NCBI GenBank assembly: GCA_964036155.1
Contig: OZ038422.1
Span: 14,593,201-14,657,200 of the forward strand
Direction of reading: 5' to 3'
DNA: 64,000 nt
Origin: Diploscapter coronatus
Taxonomy: Eukaryota > Nematoda > Chromadorea > Rhabditida > Rhabditidae
Below the pieces are notes generated by a model. That model made no database searches and was not told the DNA's origin. It was given only the letters and a program-made list of their open reading frames with translations. The position numbers and the translations under genes were made by a program. Positions 38,004 to 49,380 of the stretch are shown here, in pieces; position 1 is the stretch's first letter; each line of letters opens with the position of its first letter.

Positions 38004-39526
38004 ATGAAATTTAACCCCCTGAACTTTGAGCCCAAGTTCTTCATAATAAACTATGTCGTGATATTTCTATCTATTCTCAGTAATAGCCTACTAATATACT
38101 TAATTTTAACTCAAAATAAGTCGAAAATAGGTACCTATAAGTATCTGATTCTAAGTTTCTCATGCTATGATATAATTTATTCAACTGTGTTTGGTATCTT
38201 GAAAGCAGTAAGTTAGAATTAATTTGGGCTTTTTGGAAAATTTTTAGGCTGCATTTTCAAACTACGGTTCTTATACGCTATTTTTAGTGTCCTTTCAATT
38301 TGATGATCCTAATTTTGGGAGGTTCATAATTTTTCTAGACTTATGCGTTTACTCTATGAGTCTATCGGGTATTACGGTGCACTACATCTATCGATTATTC
38401 GCTATTACGCAGGTAAATGTGAAGATCCATGCTATTAGATGGGAAATATTTTAGAACCATCTCTTGAAATGGTTTAGCAAAAAATTATACGGTTTATTTT
38501 GGCTACTAGGTTGTCTCGCGTTTAGCGTACTACTTTGCTCAACAACGATGTTTATTATGTATCCAGATGAAATCGTAGAAAAATAAAATCGATTCTTCGT
38601 ATTTAATTTGAAATTTAGGTTTATGAAAATCTAGGTCCAGAATTCTATGCCAATTTTGCAGAGTCGCTAGAAAATATATCTTTTATAGCAATTACCTACT
38701 TTTACGTGAGATTTATTTATCAAAATAAAAAGAATATATATTTTGTTTAAATTCAGTTTGATGAAAATGGAGATAGAATTATACGATGGCCGACCTGCAT
38801 AGGAATGCTTTCGGTTTCGATATTGCTAGTCGTCACTTTTATCGTGATGATACTATGCGCTATATTTATCAACCGAGCCATTCAAAATGCGACGATTAGC
38901 AACAAAACGAGAAAACTTCACGTAAACTTTCAAGATTTCAAAAATATGCTATGTAAAATAAACTTTAGTTTCAACTTTTTAAAGCGCTCTTTATTCAGGT
39001 TGGTTTGAAAATCGAAGTTTTAAATGATGAAAATTGTAGAGCGTTGTGATATTTCTGACGTCATATTTCCCGCCCTACTCTGCATTTATCATACCGTGGC
39101 TGAATTTCTCGATTGGAACGTAAGTTGTTTCTTTCTAACAATAAATAATAACCATATTTTTGGCCAATAAGGGCATCTCAAAATTAGAGTAGTAGATGAT
39201 GGAAATTGAAATGCCCATTTTGTGAAATTTAGAGCTTCATGATATGATTCAAAACATTCTCAATCACATTGCTCATCACGACCTTACAAGTTTTCGATTA
39301 ATATCATTACAGATACGGAAAGTATTTATGCATAGCCATTGCCATTTACCCGATCCTTAACCCCTTGCTTATTATTTGGATTCTTAGAGAATACCGCGAG
39401 TATTGCACGAAGAAAATCGACCTTATCTTCCCGAGGAAATGCATCGCTAAAATAAAAGCCAAAATTAGTCCATTCATAACTTTGAGCTCACAATCTAATA
39501 CCGCCAATAATGATAGGCAATTATAG
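38004..39526 (+). CDS. Str-family serpentine chemoreceptor, intact
   Basis: Seven-helix receptor of the nematode Str class (the group that includes the odorant receptor ODR-10), expected in sensory-neuron cilia. Start ATG 38004. Exon 1 has TM1-2 (LSNSLLIYLILTQNKSKIGTY is the class signature region). Later exons carry TM3 (YSMSLSGITVHYIYRLFAI), TM4 (LYGLFWLLGCLAFSVLL), the YPDEI / YENLGPEFYANF loop, ENISFIAITYFY, TM5, then NATISNKTRKLH, FQLFKALFIQ, TM6 (IFLTSYFPPYSAFIIPW) and TM7 (YPILNPLLIIWILREYREYC). All exons stay in phase to the TAG at 39524-39526. Introns are as short as 47 bases. No lesion was found. Confidence 0.82.
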
Positions 39527-39929
39527 TATTTGAAATCGCAACTTCATATCATTCTATTAAATTACTAGAAAATATTTTCAACTCTACCAATTTCATGGAA
39601 GAAAACCTTTTTATCATAATTTTTGCTCATAGTTACATTTTTTGGAATTGAGCGCAAATGATCAAAATATCACTATTACAAATAGCCTATTTCTGATTGT
39701 ATTTTCATGATATCCAGGCAAAGTCATGAATAATTTGAATGAACTTGTGACTCAACTCAATTTTATAGATACAAAATTGTATTTTGATCATTCTTATAGA
39801 ACAATTATTGCTTTAATTTTTTTGTAGTCGTATATAAATATCTTGAAAAAATTGAAAATACGATCTCTGATACAATAAAAATATATGATTTTTCAGAAAC
39901 AAACTTTTGCTTAGACTTATTATTTACTG

Positions 39930-41291
39930 ATGACTTTCAATCCGTTAAATTTCTGCGTTAATTTTTTCATAATCAACTATGGAATCGTGATTTTATCAAT
40001 TGTTTCTAACGGCTTCCTAATTTATTTGATTTTGACACAAACTCGCTCGAAAATTGGGACTTATAAATATCTCATGCTAATATTCGCAGTTTATGATGTA
40101 ATATACTCAACTTTTTTTGGGATATTCAAAACGGTAAGCTCTTTTTTAATTCGGCGTAAAATTGTAAATTACCAGAAAATTCAGGGAATTTTCACCGTGA
40201 AAGGCTCTATTGCTGTGATACTGATAACATTCAGCTTTGAAAACCCATATTCTGGAAAATTCTGCCTTTATATTCTTGTTTTCGTCTATTCTTTGAGTCT
40301 TCAGACTATTATAATTCACTACGCATATCGATACTTTGCTTTATGCAGGTTTAATTGTGAAACAAATCACAATTTGAAAAAAAAAACACACATTTCAGGG
40401 TTAATTTGCTGATAGTATTCAGCACAAAATATCACGCCTTATTATGGACAATAATTTGTGCGATATTTAGTTTGATATTTAGCGTACTGACTTTTCAGGT
40501 GATGGAATTTGATGAAGAAGTGAGGAAAACTTTGTATGTGTTAATATTTCAGATTTTTAGGCCATGGAATATATCGATCCAAAATTTGATTCGACATTTC
40601 ATTTTCCTTTGAAACAAATAACTCATGCCGGATTTACCTACTTTCATGTAAATTATATACATAGAAATGATGAAAAATTTCAAATTTAGTTCGATAACAA
40701 AGATCAAAACCAAATCATCTATCACTGGCCTAAAATTATTGGGATAAATATAATAATTTTACTTTTGCTTGTATTATTTGCTAGCCTGATATTGTTTTCA
40801 CTATTCATCAAACGAAATATTCGAATGGTAGTGATGAGCAATAAAACCCGACGATTACACGTATGAATGCTTATAATTTTCTAAAAAAATTGAATTGATT
40901 CAGGGTCAACTTTTCAGTGCATTATTTTTACAGGTACTTTAATTTCATATCTTAGCAGAATTGGATCGTTTAGAGCGTCGTAATCTTTCTGACCTCATAT
41001 TTCACAACACTCTCTGCATTGGTTTTACCGTGGTTTGATATTTCTGTGGGATTGTAAGTCATTTTTATCTCTCAAAAATATCGTCACTTTAGTTACGGTA
41101 ATTATATCTGCTCGATCGTGACGTTATATTCAGCGATAAATCCTTGCCTTTCAGTTTGGATAATCCGAGATTACCGTGAATTTTGCCTCAAAAAGTGGAC
41201 CAATCTTGTGTTAAAATTAGTTTCTCAAAAAATGATTGCGAAAATTCAACCTTTATTAACAAATACCTCTACAGCCAATACAGAGAGGTGA
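39930..41291 (+). CDS. Str-family serpentine chemoreceptor, apparently intact
   Basis: Close paralogue of the gene just upstream. Start ATG 39930 (MTFNPLNF), exon 1 to about 40132 with LTQTRSKIGTYKYLM. The following exons carry YSLSLQTIIIHYAYRYFAL, ALLWTIICAIFSLIFSVLTF, then MEYIDPKFDSTFHFPLKQ, a TM5 exon ending MVVMSNKTRRLH, the GQLFSALFLQ exon, TM6 (IFLTSYFTTLSALVLPW) and TM7 (LYSAINPCLSVWIIRDYREF). The stop TGA is at 41289-41291. One donor (GAAGAA/GTGAGG near 40519) was chosen because it restores the class motif. No stop or frame loss is needed. Likely an olfactory or gustatory receptor. Confidence 0.75.
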
Positions 41292-41608
41292 CTGTAGCCT
41301 TTATTATTTTTCATGAGCCTTAATGCCAATAAATTATATCATAATAAATATTCTTACAAAAATACATACGATTTATTGTATTCGTATATTATTTGAAAAA
41401 TAAGATAATGATCAAGCCTTGATAATTCAACCTCCAATTACTCCAAACGTCTCTACCGCCAGTACCAATAGAATATTGTAGCCTATTATTTGCATGGAGA
41501 CAAAATTTACCTTTTGAATAAATATTTTGTAAAAATTCATTTCTGAATACAAATAACATATTTTTGGATTTGAAAAATAGCCTGTGATCCTACTTTATTG
41601 CAACTGGC

Positions 41609-42190
41609 ATGTTCAATCCGCTAAATTTCGGACTCAAATTTTACATAATCAACTATAGCATCAATTTATTATCCGATTTTGCTAATGGGTTCTTGATTTA
41701 CCTAATTCTAACTCAAACCAAATCGAAGATAGGAATTTATAAATATTTGATGCTCTGTTTTGCTATTTATGATTTATTCTATTCAACTGTATTTGGTAAT
41801 TTGAAATGGTAGGTTTAACATCGAAGATTTGGATTTTCAGCTATAAAAAGTTATAACATTTAAATTTATCGTTTGAATTCTAAAAGGTTTTGGTAATGTT
41901 TTAAGCAGACTTGTAATGAAATTTAGGGAGTTTTCTCCGCAAATGGTTCTTATGCAAATTTCGTGATAACTTATAAGTTTGAGAATCAAATTTTTGATCG
42001 CATCGCGCTTCTGGCCGACACCTGCGTGTATTCAATGAGTCTTTGGGCCATTGCTATTCATTACCTGTACCGATATTTTGCCTTAGTTCGGTATGAATAT
42101 TAAAATTTTCTGACAACTTAAAATCGTTTTAGAGTTGAACTGCTAAAATTATTCAACGCAAAATTGCATGGATTTTTATGAGTTTCATTT
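41609..42190 (+). pseudogene. Truncated Str-family receptor
   Basis: Starts like its neighbours (MFNPLNFGLKFYIINY, LTQTKSKIGIYKYLM) and keeps a good second exon (YSMSLWAIAIHYLYRYFAL). The third exon reads LLKLFNAKLHGFL and meets TGA at about 42178, where the intact copies continue into TM4 (LYGLFWLLG). Downstream text is out of register and nothing resembling TM5-TM7 was found before 43448. It appears to be a 3'-truncated pseudogene. Confidence 0.7.
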
Positions 42191-43447
42191 GAGCTTTATG
42201 TTCTTCTAAAAGTATCAAATTAGAATAGAATCTGGAATTAAAATTAAGTCACCTTTTTCGATATCATTCATTGGTCTTTGACGGGGAAGAGAGTTGTGAA
42301 TCGGAATCTAAAGCGCATGTCTATTTGACGAGTTTAAAATAGCTAATTTTAGGATTACCTGACGACCAAATCTTTCAAATTCGATGTTATTCTGTTGAGT
42401 AGAAGTTTTAGCCACATGAAGAAATAAAATACAGCGAAGATAATTTCCAAGTATCATTTATTCTGCACTCGAGTGTAGTTTTGATTAGCAATAGCCGATA
42501 AATTGTTCCGGCCTAAATAAGCTGTAATCTTGAGTTGCATTATTTTAAATCACATATTTCTTTTCTACAAACACCTGCAGGGTACGATTTTGAATATTTA
42601 ATCATTAGTATATACACAACATAAAACCTAGACACAATATCTTTAACTCATTATATATCACATAGAATTTTAATGTTAATTATTGTGTCCGAATATACAC
42701 AACATCACTGATTAGATTACTATTTGTGTTTTGATCTTAAGAGCAGACACATCACAATTTTAGTCTAGTGTTCATAAATAATCGCAGAAAGTTGAAATTT
42801 TGCAGATAATTTCTTCGAGCGAGAAAAAACGAGTTAACGCTCTAGAAAAATGTGAACTCAATCGTAACGAAAAATTGACATTTTAAAAGCTAGTTATACT
42901 TGGAAACGGGAACCTCAAAGTCTAACTTTCATAAATTCCTATAAGAAAATTTACCTACGTACCAGTGATAATAAATAGTAAGTTCTATCATGCCTAACTA
43001 TTAGTTATAGTTCAAAATCCAGGTGATAAATTGTTAGTATTGCAAAATTCCATCTATTTTGCTTTCAAAATTTTCATTTATATTTTCTTCAATATATCAA
43101 TATTCCGCAAAACTGTATGAGTTTCTTTGAAGCAGAACTTAGCCACAAATTTCTCTTCGTTTTACTGGATATTTTCCAAACCGTCACGCTCTAAAGTTGT
43201 ATTTTGAAATTTCAATACAACAGAATTTCGCAGAAATCTCAATATATTCTGTATGTGACATCGTGACTCAGATATTTTGAATAAAGATTCACACCAAATT
43301 CTAGGTTGTGTGAACAGACTCTATCTGGGATATTCCATTATGATCATATTCCTCAGTTCTTATGATTCTCGCATTATTTAAAAATTTTCAGAAATTATTC
43401 ATTTGAAATGAACTATACTTCTAGATAAGAAGCTAAACACTTTTACC
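42191..43447. other. Intergenic, no supported feature
   Basis: AT-rich sequence following the truncated receptor. I looked for the missing Str exons and for repeats and saw neither. Confidence 0.4.
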
Positions 43448-44993
43448 ATGGCATATATTCCTGCCTCGCCTACAAGAACCTTCATAAGCTATTTGTGTTT
43501 GGTGTTGGGGATATTCAACAATCTATTATTGCTGCATTTGATTAGAAGACATAGTCGATCCGATATTGGCTACTATAAATTCATACTTTCTGCATTCGCC
43601 ATTTATGAAATCATCTTCAGCATACTCGATTTTATAGTTTCCCCGGTAAGTTTTTTTTTAATTGAAAATTAAAAAATAATATTTTCAGCATGTTTTCACC
43701 ACGAAATATTCCATGTACGTTATTTGTTCTGGAAGTCACTTTGATTATACCACAACTCAGGTAAAAAGTTTTAAAAAGTTCTCCCAATAAAATCTTGATT
43801 AACAGAGAAACTTCGGTGCTTCATTATTGTCTGGTGCATTTTTTGTGGCTTTTCCTCTACTATTCATGCACTATCTGTACCGGTTATGTGTTTTGGAGGC
43901 GTTAGTCATTTCCTAACCATTTATTCATGAAATATGATAAGTTCAGTCCAAAATTGCTCCGATTATTCTCCAACAAGTTCAATTTTTCAATTTGGATCAT
44001 TTGTTCATATCTGATTGGTGCTATAGGCTGCATATTTTGCTATTTTATTCTGACTCCTGACGATATTTGGAAAGCAGAGGAAGGAGACATTATTTTTGAG
44101 GAATTCAATCTCAGCATTTCTGATATTGGTTTTGTAGGAGGGAATTATTGGGTAAATTTCACAATAATAATATGGTAATTGCACGATATCGTCAAAATGA
44201 ATGAGATAATACAAGTGAATAAAATATCAAAGCATGAAATATAAATCTCCAACCATATTTATCATGCAACGATGTTATGATGTCGCATGTTTCCCACATA
44301 ATCGATTTTCCTCGTTATTCAAAAATATAAACTTCAGGTTAAAAGTTCTAGTGGAACCATGGTACCGAGATATCGCTACATCATTGGAATTCTAATTGTA
44401 TTCGTTTTCTATACGGTTATTCTTGTATTCATGATTTACTCTACATTTCGTGTGAATTAGCTTTTCGAGTTTTATTTATTATTATGAATTATTTCAGATG
44501 ATAACTATTCTTAATAGGTTATCAAATTCGACTAGCACGATAAAAGTTGGTTTGCAGAGGCAATATCTTGTCGCGTTGGTTGTTCAGGCACGTTTAGGCT
44601 TGCAATATTTCTAATAGATTTAAATTTAGACCTGCATTCCACTAATGACGAACTATTTACCGTGTGGTCTAATCTATCTCCTGCCATTGTTTCAGATAAA
44701 AGAGTAAGCTTCTCTCCTTCATATAATTTTAATCAGTCAATTTTGGGCAAATGAGCCAATATTACGATGCATCTATAACAGTAGGATGTTTTCCAGTTTT
44801 GGATTCCTTGGCGGTCATGCTCATAATCAAGGTATGTGAAGGAGGTACTTTATAAGTGAGCAGATTTCAGGATTATCGAAAAGCCTTGTCAAGATTTTTA
44901 TTATGCCACCGATTCAACCAAATTACTGGACTCTATAGTTCGGGTTACACCTCAAATAATCGTCAAGCAAATACTGCTTCTACACGAGAATGA
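43448..44993 (+). CDS. Divergent Str-family receptor, possible lesion near TM7
   Basis: Start ATG 43448; exon 1 carries LLLHLIRRHSRSDIGYYKF. Further exons give FPLLFMHYLYRLCVLEA (TM3), WIICSYLIGAIGCIFCYF (TM4), YIIGILIVFVFYTVILVF (TM5), STIKVGLQRQYLVALVVQ, TCIPLMTNYLPCGLIYLLPL (TM6) and VLDSLAVMLIIKDYRKAL (TM7). It ends at TGA 44991-44993. It is more like typical Str proteins (QYLVALVVQT, PCGLIYLLPLF) than the three copies upstream. The join after LLPLFQIK is a problem: the only visible intron there would be 33 bases long and leaves the frame off by one before FGQMSQYYDASITV. The intron after VALVVQ begins with GC. Treat it as a gene with a possible frameshift. Confidence 0.6.
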
Positions 44994-46334
44994 ATGAATA
45001 TTTTCTTTTAAAATCGGTGTTAGTTTGAATAGAATAAATCTTAAGAGCCATTCCACGAATAAACAGAACGACTGCCAAAGGGGGTTCGGACAATCGCAAA
45101 AGTGTCCCGGATCCGAACCAAACTTATATGGTGGACACACCCATGGACCCTAATCACAAAAATGGGGAGATCAGACTCCACCCCTAAAAGTGGGTGGGGC
45201 TAGGTGGGGGTCAAAGTTGAGAGTTTTGAGACTTTGAAAAAGCACTTGCATTCTCTAATCATATTCATCACACATTACGTCTACTAAATCTTTCAGAATT
45301 ACCATAGATTAGGATATTAGGATCAGTAACGAATGTAAATAAGATTTCAGATAGTGTCAGTGTATAAGTATCAAAAATCACGTTTATTGCATATCGAATT
45401 TGAAATAATTAAAAACACTTTCTGTCAGGACGAAAAATTATAAACTAGTAGAATAGAATAAGAGGTCTGCGAAGCAAATTATATCCATAGAAAATTAACA
45501 CAATAATGATCCGACACACAACATTTTAGCGGAATATTTTTGCTTAATGGGGATAGACTCGGACGATTTGGGATCTGAGTTAAGCCCTTTCTAGCAGAAC
45601 TGAACGAAATTCTGATTTTTCTTTGCTTTTCTGCATTTCGTGTTCATGTTCTATTTGGATACTTCCAATTTTGTTTTCTAATTATATGTTTTTATGGCCT
45701 CTTTCGAGGCTTGCAAACATTTCGAGGAATCCGTGTTTCAGGACTCAACGAGGGTAATTGGTGAAAGTTTTCAACTAGCAATAACCGCTTCTCAGCAGGG
45801 CTTCATAGGACACGGTACAACCTTTGCGCAAGGATAGAGATCCCTTCTGCACAAAACCCTATGGCCCCACTTTATGGAGTATCGCTGCCTATTTTGTTGT
45901 TTCTATGTTCTTATATTTATTCATAGGTTAGAAAGAGGGAGGGAGAAATATGCTTTCTGAGGATGAGAATATCCCGCAAGTGGCATGGTATTGTCGCTTG
46001 CGAAAAGATAGATATCGCACAATCTTCTGAAGTCTTTCAAATCATTAGAATTCAATTTCCGAAAAACTGCTTTATCTGTACTACTTTGTGATAAATCAGG
46101 ACCACGAGTGGAAAGACTAGAACGAGTGAACATTGGTTCAGATAAGGACATGTAAATTGTATAAAAGAGAAACATGAGGCTTGAATGTCGAAATATTATA
46201 TTCTGTGTTGGATTAAATAAAGCAGATAAATAAGGATGAAATGTTTATTTCATTCTAATTTAAATCTAACAACTAGGTTAAGAAGAGAATGTCACTTCGC
46301 GACCCGACTGCAGACCGATTCAGGGATTCAGAAA
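44994..46334. other. Intergenic with repeat-like GC patch
   Basis: Around 45060-45220 a G/C-richer block (CCCGGATCCGAACCAAACTT and GGGTGGGGCTAGGTGGGGG) stands out from its surroundings and looks like part of a dispersed repeat, though no second copy is in this window. Short open frames at 45.9-46.4 kb have no support. The rest is AT-rich. Confidence 0.35.
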
Positions 46335-47026
46335 TCAGTAATAGCCGTAAGAGTCCTTATGATCGTGTCCGTACGACTCATATCCGTAATAGGGCTTGCT
46401 GCAAGACGTATTTTTGAATGGTAAAATTGAGGTTAAATTTTCAAGATTCATTGATTGTATTTTGGTGAAAGTTCAGTCAAGGACTAAATCGAGTATGGAG
46501 CTTACCTGTAATAATCCTTGTAGTAGCTCTTCTTGTAATAGTACTTAGGTTTGTAGTAGTATTTCTTGTAATAGGACTTCTGAAATAAATAGTTGATCTC
46601 GAGTAAATCTTGGTTAATTTAAATTTAAAGAAAAAATTACAAATAAAATTAGTTATTTCGAAAAAATAATAGGTCCAGAAATAATGAAATCACATCTTTG
46701 CTGTCCTATTCTCTCAAATGATAGTTCATTATTCAATGCTTGCCACAAACGGTACTATAGATTTGTTGAATCTTCAATACTCTTCAATATTCAATATTAA
46801 TTTCAAAGCAATTCTAATTCTAGCAAGCATCAAGTTTTAAATGTATCACCCCACCTTATAGTAGTATTTTTTCGGCTTATAGTAGTCCTTCTGCAATTAA
46901 ATGATTATTTTATCGATCTAAAATCGAATTTTGGCTCACGTAATAATATCCTCCAGCTTCAACGCAGAGAGCGAGCATAGCCACGAGGCAGGCGACGAGA
47001 ATGATCGAATTGAATATTTTGGCCAT
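46335..47026 (-). CDS. Secreted tyrosine/lysine-rich peptide
   Basis: Four exons on the minus strand (about 46940-47026, 46858-46893, 46506-46579, 46335-46393) encode about 86 residues. Residues 1-24 are a clear signal peptide (IILVACLVAMLALCVEA). The mature part, about 62 residues, is almost entirely Tyr, Lys, Gly, Ser, Asp and Pro: 27 tyrosines and 15 lysines by my count, as KDYYKPKKYYYK-type repeats, then a softer tail (PYYGYESYGHDHKDSYGYY). No cysteines occur after the signal. Short Tyr/Gly-rich secreted peptides in nematodes include antimicrobial and cuticle-associated families; the YYK periodicity here could also allow tyrosine crosslinking. A TATA-like GTATAAAA lies about 70 bases upstream. 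The exact function is unknown. Confidence 0.75.
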
Positions 47027-47095
47027 TGTTGGGAGTTTGGAGGAGAACGGTTGGAACTCGAAGAGTTGCTTGGCTTGACTGGGGAATGACCGTGC

Positions 47096-47103
47096 TTTTA
47101 TAC
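47096..47103 (-). promoter_or_regulatory. TATA box of the Tyr/Lys peptide gene
   Basis: GTATAAAA on the minus strand, about 70 bases ahead of the ATG at 47026, leaving room for a transcription start and a short leader. It is the clearest TATA-like element tied to a gene in the window. Confidence 0.45.
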
Positions 47104-47916
47104 TGGGAATTCCTTGAATTCGATTCAGGAACTGACATGTTGGGTTTGCAAATTCTAAATTAATGCACAATTATGAATTTGTAGCCGAAATGTTCCAAAA
47201 ATATCGACGATCCAGAAAATTGAGTCGCATTTTCCAGGAAGTTCCAGGAAATGGAATGAAGTTTACGAAATGTATGAAGTAGACGTAAAAAGGCAACAAT
47301 ACGCCGACCGTGTAAGTGCTTTGCTTGGCATGCTTCTCGAGGTCAAACACATTGGACAATGACTAAAGTGCTACCTGTTTAATGCTTAATGCAATCGAAT
47401 ACATTTTACATTCGATAAATTTCGTATGAAATTTATACTGCTTCCTCTCAATAAAACCTACAAACCTCCAGCTATTTCTGGAATAAATTAGTGAACATTT
47501 CCTATTTTTCTTCAAATTTTGAATTTTGTTGCCTTTTTTTTTTTATATTTCTCACTCTTCAATGTTCAATTTTTGTAAGCAATTTGGAAGCATTGGTATC
47601 CTATTGGGTATTCGAATCTTGTCTCAAATGATAGATTTGTAGATTTTTCAGGGTTTTCTTTTTGTTGATTAGTGATTTTCAACCTGAAAATTTTGAAGAA
47701 ATGCCTTCTTTATGAAACCTCTTCGTCCAAATTAGAAATATATCTAAAGAATCGTTTGGATTCAGCGTATTTCACGTGTCGTCCTCTTCATTTGTGTCAA
47801 ATTTGAAACTGCGTGTAATAAATATTCTACTAAAATGACATGGTGTTCTTGACATCAATATTCGCAGATTTCAGATTTACAAAATTTATGATCTTGTGAT
47901 TTTTATGCAAAAAATC
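47104..47916. other. Intergenic, no supported feature
   Basis: AT-rich sequence between the peptide gene promoter and the initiator tRNA gene. No exons, repeats or RNA genes were recognised. Confidence 0.4.
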
Positions 47917-47988
47917 TAGCAGCGAGTCGTTTCGATCGACCGACCTCTGGGTTATGGGCCCAGCACGCTTCCACTGCGCCACGCTGCT
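47917..47988 (-). tRNA. Initiator tRNA-Met (CAU)
   Basis: The minus strand reads AGCAGCGTGGCGCAGTGGAA at its 5' end and a matching CGCTGCT at its 3' end. It has the CCCATAAC anticodon loop flanked by the GGG/CCC stem diagnostic of eukaryotic initiators, and GATCGAAAC in the T loop in place of TTCGAATC. All four arms can be drawn without mismatch in the acceptor. The A1-U72 pair and the GATCGAAAC loop separate it from elongator tRNA-Met. No intron. Confidence 0.95.
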
Positions 47989-48306
47989 TGCTTTGCCACG
48001 AAAAAGGGTGCAATGAGTGCAATATTTGTTATAGATCGATATGATTTTCACACTTTTGCAATGCATGACCATTTTATCGATAATACCTATGTCATGAAAA
48101 ACGAGGTGTGAATGGACGTGAAATCGATATATATTTTGCGTTGCTTGCATTAGAGCTATTTTCTAGGACACTAGAAAAGAAACATGACTTACGAGTGCAA
48201 ATAACTTATTTTTTCTGCCTATTTTTGAAAAGTTTAATTACCAACTTTCATTCTGGTCTAAAACAATAAGGCGTAAATAACACACAGCAATCTACTCTAT
48301 TAGTAT

Positions 48307-48340
48307 TTTTGTTATGTGTGTTTGTCTGTCTGTCTGTCCA
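48307..48340. repeat. TGTC microsatellite
   Basis: A short run of TGTCTGTCTGTCTGTC-type repeats near 48318-48340, just upstream of the first tRNA-Gly cassette. Simple sequence; no coding meaning. Confidence 0.6.
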
Positions 48341-48471
48341 AGCTTAGTTCTCGTCTTTTAGTATTTCTGTTTTGCGCACATCAAAATAGTTTCGACATAT
48401 TTGTCGTTGATGCTGAAATCTGGGAGGTCGAAAATACGAGGAGAAAGAATGATCTTAGGTCAGTCTTTTCT

Positions 48472-48890
48472 TTTCTCACTCTATTTTCACTCGCGGTTCG
48501 CACCAGCGTCTCTACCCTTCCCTCTAGACAACATTCATCTCAAATAATGGAGAATACGAAGAATAAATCAAAATTTCAGATAATTTACCGAATAGTTTTA
48601 GGAAGAAGCATTTTAGCTAAAAGTCCACAAGCAAGAAGAAAACTTATTCTTTGCGTTATCTCGTTTTTTACATTCTTTTCGCGATTCCTTCGCCTTTGTA
48701 TCCTCCCTCCCATCGCCCAGGCTTTCGGAAAACGCGGGAACAGGGCGTCGCAGACATGCGCTAGTGGTCTAGTGGTAGAATACTCCGTTGCCATAAAAAG
48801 CAAATGAACGCACCCTCGGGGTGGCCCCGGTCCGATTCCGGGCTAGCGCACCACTTTTTGCAAAAATTCGCTCTAATTTAAAAAAATATA
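48472..48890 (+). repeat. tRNA-Gly cassette, copy 1
   Basis: About 420 bases starting CTCACTCTATTTTCACTCGC and ending shortly after the tRNA (CTCTAATTT). The same sequence, with a few percent difference, recurs at 57.23-57.69 kb (same strand), 58.45-58.92 kb (opposite strand) and, in its tRNA-proximal half, at 59.67-59.90 kb. It has no coding content; open frames here are identical in the copies only because the DNA is. Confidence 0.8.
48758..48850 (+). tRNA. tRNA-Gly (GCC) with 22-base intron, copy 1
   Basis: The acceptor GCGCTAG pairs with CTAGCGC. The D loop is AGTGGTA. The anticodon stem CTCCG pairs with CGGGG (one G-U). The loop TTGCCAT gives anticodon GCC, and the T arm is CCCGG/CCGGG around TCCGATT. 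A 22-base insert (TAAAAAGC... ending CACCC) sits directly after position 37, the canonical place for a nuclear tRNA intron. The D stem has a C12-A23 mismatch, so function is not certain. Four copies lie in the window. Confidence 0.75.
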
Positions 48891-49236
48891 AATAGAGAGC
48901 GCAAGTCCCGCCCACTCTGCGAAGCCGAAGTCAATGAGCGACTTTTCTAGGATTCTGTAGGACTAGACAGGGTTATAGCAAATAAATCGCATGAAAAACA
49001 TTAATTTAACCAAAAGATGAATTTCTGAAGATGATATTCGAAAACCTTTTTTTTGTGAACGAATTTTCGCCAAGCGAAAAGCGTGCCTTGCAAAAATGTG
49101 TCCTTAATATAACATCTAATAATGGGAAAAGAAAATCACAAAAAGTCACTTTGTCAAAATTCTAGAAAATTTCAGCAAAATTGCTTTCCTTAACTTTGGC
49201 TTCACAGAGTGGGCGGGACTTGTACTCTCTATTCAT
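48888..49236. repeat. GCCCACTCTGCG inverted-repeat element, short copy
   Basis: The left end reads CAAGTCCCGCCCACTCTGCG and the right end, reversed, CAAGTCCCGCCCACTCTGTG, each followed by an AATAGAGAG word. The interior (TTCTGTAGGACTAGACAGGG, and AAAGCGTGCC) is also found, inverted, in the longer copy at 57.69-58.45 kb. It begins immediately after the tRNA-Gly cassette. Confidence 0.65.
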
Positions 49237-49380
49237 ACCATATCATTATCTTCTAATTGCACATGTCAAATTCAGTGATATTTAAGTATTTTCTAGTATT
49301 TCAATATTCGATAATTGCACATTTCATTTATCATCATTGTAACTACCAATAAAATATTTTGAAAGTGAAAGTTTATTCTA

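Noticed and set aside
45921..46175. Minus-strand open frame of 84 codons
   Set aside because: No signal peptide, motif, splice partner or promoter sign; length is within chance for this region.
48316..48807. Open frame of 163 codons before tRNA-Gly copy 1
   Set aside because: It runs through the tRNA cassette and into the tRNA itself. The matching frame at 57.4 kb is similar only because the DNA is repeated.
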